From positions 1-16,957 of the forward strand of contig QXZO01000030.1 of assembly GCA_009886305.1 (NCBI GenBank): 16,957 bases of DNA, written 5' to 3'. The notes below the pieces were generated by a model that saw nothing but the letters and a program-made list of their open reading frames with translations, made no database searches and was not told the origin of the DNA. This stretch comes from Betaproteobacteria bacterium (GTDB lineage Bacteria > Pseudomonadota > Gammaproteobacteria > Burkholderiales > Eutrophovitaceae). Positions 15,957 to 16,957 of this stretch are shown in pieces. The position numbers and the translations under genes were made by a program. Positions within the stretch are counted from its first letter, which is position 1. Every line of letters begins with the position of its first letter.

Positions 15957-16052
15957 TACAAATTGACCATTAACACAAAGGACTCGACCATTGTTTTCCA
16001 CAACTTTTAATGACACTAGGTGTGTTTATTTTATTTTGTTCGTCATCAGGGC

Positions 16053-16957
16053 GTGAGCAGCAATAGAGCGTTTTTAGTGGATTCTGGTTCGGCTTGGCTA
16101 CGATTGTCCGTGGTCCTGGTGATGTCGGTCGTAGTGGGCGTTGGGATGTGGTCTATTGTTGTGATACTCCCTGCGGTTCAGGTGGACTTAGGCCTTACTC
16201 GAAGTCAAGCCTCTTTGCCTTATGCATTCACGATGATTGGATACGGTTTGGGGGGTATTTTTTTTGGTCGGTTTTCGGATAAACACGGAATTTATAAAAC
16301 GGTAGTGGCCGGCATCATGCTGATGTCTATAGGTTATGTGACCGCGTCCTTTGCCACCGGCGTGTGGCTTCTATGCGTGTCGCAAGGACTATTAATCGGT
16401 GTTGGAACATCCACCACTTTCGCACCACTGATTGCGCATGTCTCTCATTGGTTTGACCGACGTAAAGGGGCAGCGGTCGGCATCATCGCAAGTGGGCAAT
16501 ATTTGTCCGGAGCTATTTGGCCGACAATTTTGGAGTTGGGTGTGCAAGATTTGGGATGGCAACAGACCTACTGGTTTGTTGGGGTAGTCGTCCTGGTATT
16601 AGCGTTACCGTTATCAATAGTTTTAAAAAGGGTGCCTTTCGCGCATAAATCGTCACCTGTTAGCCGAGATGATTTAGATAAAAAGAGTTGGCCTGTTTCT
16701 CAAGCGTGGTTGATCGTTCTACTAATGGTGTCTATTTTTTGTTGTTGTATCGCGATGTCTATGCCTCAGGTTCATATGGTTGCGTTTTGTGGCGACCTTG
16801 GTTTTGGCGCAGCGACAGGGGCAAAGATGTTATCTGTAATGCTCGCTTTCGGCGTAGCCAGTCGTCTCAGTTTTGGCTGGCTCTCCGACCATATCGGAGG
16901 ATTAAAAACTGCAGTGATTGGTGTCTTTTTACAAGGTATTGGTTCTGTCTCTTATAC
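16053..16957 (+). CDS. MFS transporter, N-terminal part (cut by window edge)
   Basis: The frame stays open from 16020 to the window end and encodes a polytopic membrane protein; 301 codons are in view from the GTG at 16053. The first helix is LSVVLVMSVVVGVGMWSIVV (18-37). The MFS motif A lies between helices 2 and 3 as GRFSDKHG (72-79) and recurs in the second half as GWLSDHIGG (275-283). SHWFDRRKGAAVGIIASGQ (131-149) resembles the monocarboxylate/oxalate-formate group of MFS carriers, so an organic-acid substrate is plausible but not shown. The start could also be GTG at 16020 or a downstream ATG; no good Shine-Dalgarno sequence settles it. It is divergent from the acyl-CoA synthetase operon. 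Confidence 0.85.
   Translation, partial: MSSNRAFLVDSGSAWLRLSVVLVMSVVVGVGMWSIVVILPAVQVDLGLTRSQASLPYAFTMIGYGLGGIFFGRFSDKHGIYKTVVAGIMLMSIGYVTASFATGVWLLCVSQGLLIGVGTSTTFAPLIAHVSHWFDRRKGAAVGIIASGQYLSGAIWPTILELGVQDLGWQQTYWFVGVVVLVLALPLSIVLKRVPFAHKSSPVSRDDLDKKSWPVSQAWLIVLLMVSIFCCCIAMSMPQVHMVAFCGDLGFGAATGAKMLSVMLAFGVASRLSFGWLSDHIGGLKTAVIGVFLQGIGSVSY

Noticed and set aside
16094..16282. Plus-strand 62-codon frame in the right-hand region
   Set aside because: It is out of frame with the long open MFS frame that covers it, and its translation lacks the hydrophobic helices and MFS motifs.

Overview
The window looks like chromosomal DNA of a proteobacterium, most likely beta- or gammaproteobacterial. The evidence is a homodimeric (AceE-type) pyruvate dehydrogenase E1, RNase G, and the gene order nadD-rsfS-rlmH-maf-rng, which I associate mainly with betaproteobacteria (recalled, not searched). 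The partial MFS protein at the right end also recalls Burkholderiales sequences. Base composition looks moderately AT-rich by eye (not computed). I see no rRNA, tRNA, CRISPR array, insertion sequence or phage gene.

Left block, minus strand, about 1-6640: aceE and aceF (E1 and E2 of pyruvate dehydrogenase) come first in transcription order. They are followed by a tight housekeeping run: nadD (NAD synthesis), rsfS (ribosome silencing), rlmH (23S rRNA methyltransferase), maf (nucleotide pyrophosphatase) and rng (RNase G, cut by the window edge). Gaps are 77 nt or less, two pairs overlap, and no convincing terminator separates aceF from nadD. All seven could be read from one promoter in front of aceE. 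No lpd (E3) gene is present here.

Right block, minus strand, about 6808-15915: eight genes in one direction. They encode a large acyl-CoA synthetase, a complete branched-chain-amino-acid-type (HAAT) ABC importer (LivG, LivH, LivM, a lipoprotein-like LivK, LivF), a PaaK-like acyl-CoA ligase and an AhpD-fold peroxidase-related protein. Gaps are 17 to 65 nt. The set reads as an import-and-activate operon: the transporter would bring in a carboxylic acid and one or both ligases would attach CoA. The substrate cannot be read from the sequence. An A-tract/hairpin/T-tract element at 6740-6788 separates this block from the aceE promoter.

Right edge, plus strand, about 16053-16957: a divergently transcribed MFS transporter, cut by the window edge. 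The 137-nt divergent intergenic region holds an inverted repeat that overlaps a possible -10 box of the transport operon.

There is no stretch over 300 nt without a gene; the largest gaps are 6641-6807 and 15916-16052. I did not find a clearly new system. The points most worth a second look are the ligase with a non-canonical P-loop, the lipoprotein form of the binding protein, the non-ATG starts of nadD and rsfS, the fusion of the pdh genes with the nadD cluster, and the tandem repeat in aceF.
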